Positions 63,993 through 64,000 of a stretch of DNA of 64,000 nucleotides are shown here, one piece after another. The stretch is from Pseudomonas anuradhapurensis. GTDB lineage: Bacteria; Pseudomonadota; Gammaproteobacteria; Pseudomonadales; Pseudomonadaceae. The notes beneath the pieces are model-generated. The model did no database searches. It saw nothing but the letters and a program-made list of their open reading frames with translations, and was not told where the DNA came from. Position 1 is the stretch's first letter, and each line of letters opens with the position of its first letter. The DNA lies in the NCBI RefSeq assembly GCF_014269225.2, contig NZ_CP077097.1, positions 2,243,001 through 2,307,000 on the forward strand, written 5' to 3'. Both the position numbers and the translations under genes were made by a program.

Positions 63993-64000
63993 CCAACCAG

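Overview
This is a GC-rich chromosomal window that looks like the Pseudomonas putida group. Reasons: the many REP-type palindromes (conserved pieces read GCCGGC, CTCCCACAGG or TTCGCGG.TAAACCCGC), the broad-specificity periplasmic amino-acid racemase, the GlcC/glcDEFG genes beside an orphan PBP2 gene, and overall gene style. This is recognition from memory, not a database result. No rRNA or tRNA gene, CRISPR array or replication origin was seen.

Layout. 1-3.3 kb: a thiolase and a 3-hydroxyacyl-CoA dehydrogenase (cut by the window edge), divergent from an AraC-type regulator, then an AhpD-like protein. 3.5-6.6 kb: a cytidine/guanine-type deaminase overlapping a CynX-like MFS transporter, facing a MocR regulator. 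6.7-14.6 kb: the glycolate module glcDEFG-glcB (minus strand) with divergent glcC and two identical GntR-type operators; malate synthase sits inside the cluster, so glycolate can run to malate from one locus. 14.7-22.3 kb: a DUF2388-like protein, a glutathione transferase, an orphan PBP2, and an ABC ATPase/FtsX-like permease/AttH-like lipoprotein operon. 22.3-25.2 kb: a palindromic IS5-family-derived MITE, then the racemase facing a D-serine dehydratase.

25.3-31.5 kb: a catabolic locus of unknown substrate (FAD oxidoreductase, IclR regulator, Gfo/Idh oxidoreductase, sugar-phosphate-isomerase-like TIM barrel, ACS-type MFS transporter). Palindromes of the form GGAAC-N3-GTTCC lie before both transcription units. 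31.6-35 kb is a scar of broken genes: an altered MvaT/H-NS-like gene, the C-terminal part of a type VI secretion TssM gene, and the 3' end of a second FAD oxidoreductase. 35.1-43.7 kb: an ABC exporter, katG, pssA and a CHASE4-PAS-GGDEF-EAL protein.

43.8-62.0 kb is the most interesting part. One strand carries a HlyD-like adaptor, a GAF-like/HlyD fusion, an M50 metalloprotease/HlyD fusion, an aspartyl beta-hydroxylase-like protein ending in a Nif11-like domain, a PAPS-type sulfotransferase, a GNAT acetyltransferase, a phage-tail-collar protein, a 2862-residue LEPR/DUF4347/Ig-repeat protein and a TolC-family lipoprotein. A stand-alone APS kinase faces them at the end. I infer a dedicated export and modification system for the giant repeat protein, without an ABC ATPase in the cluster and with a local PAPS source. 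The window ends with a repeat-rich spacer and ppnN.
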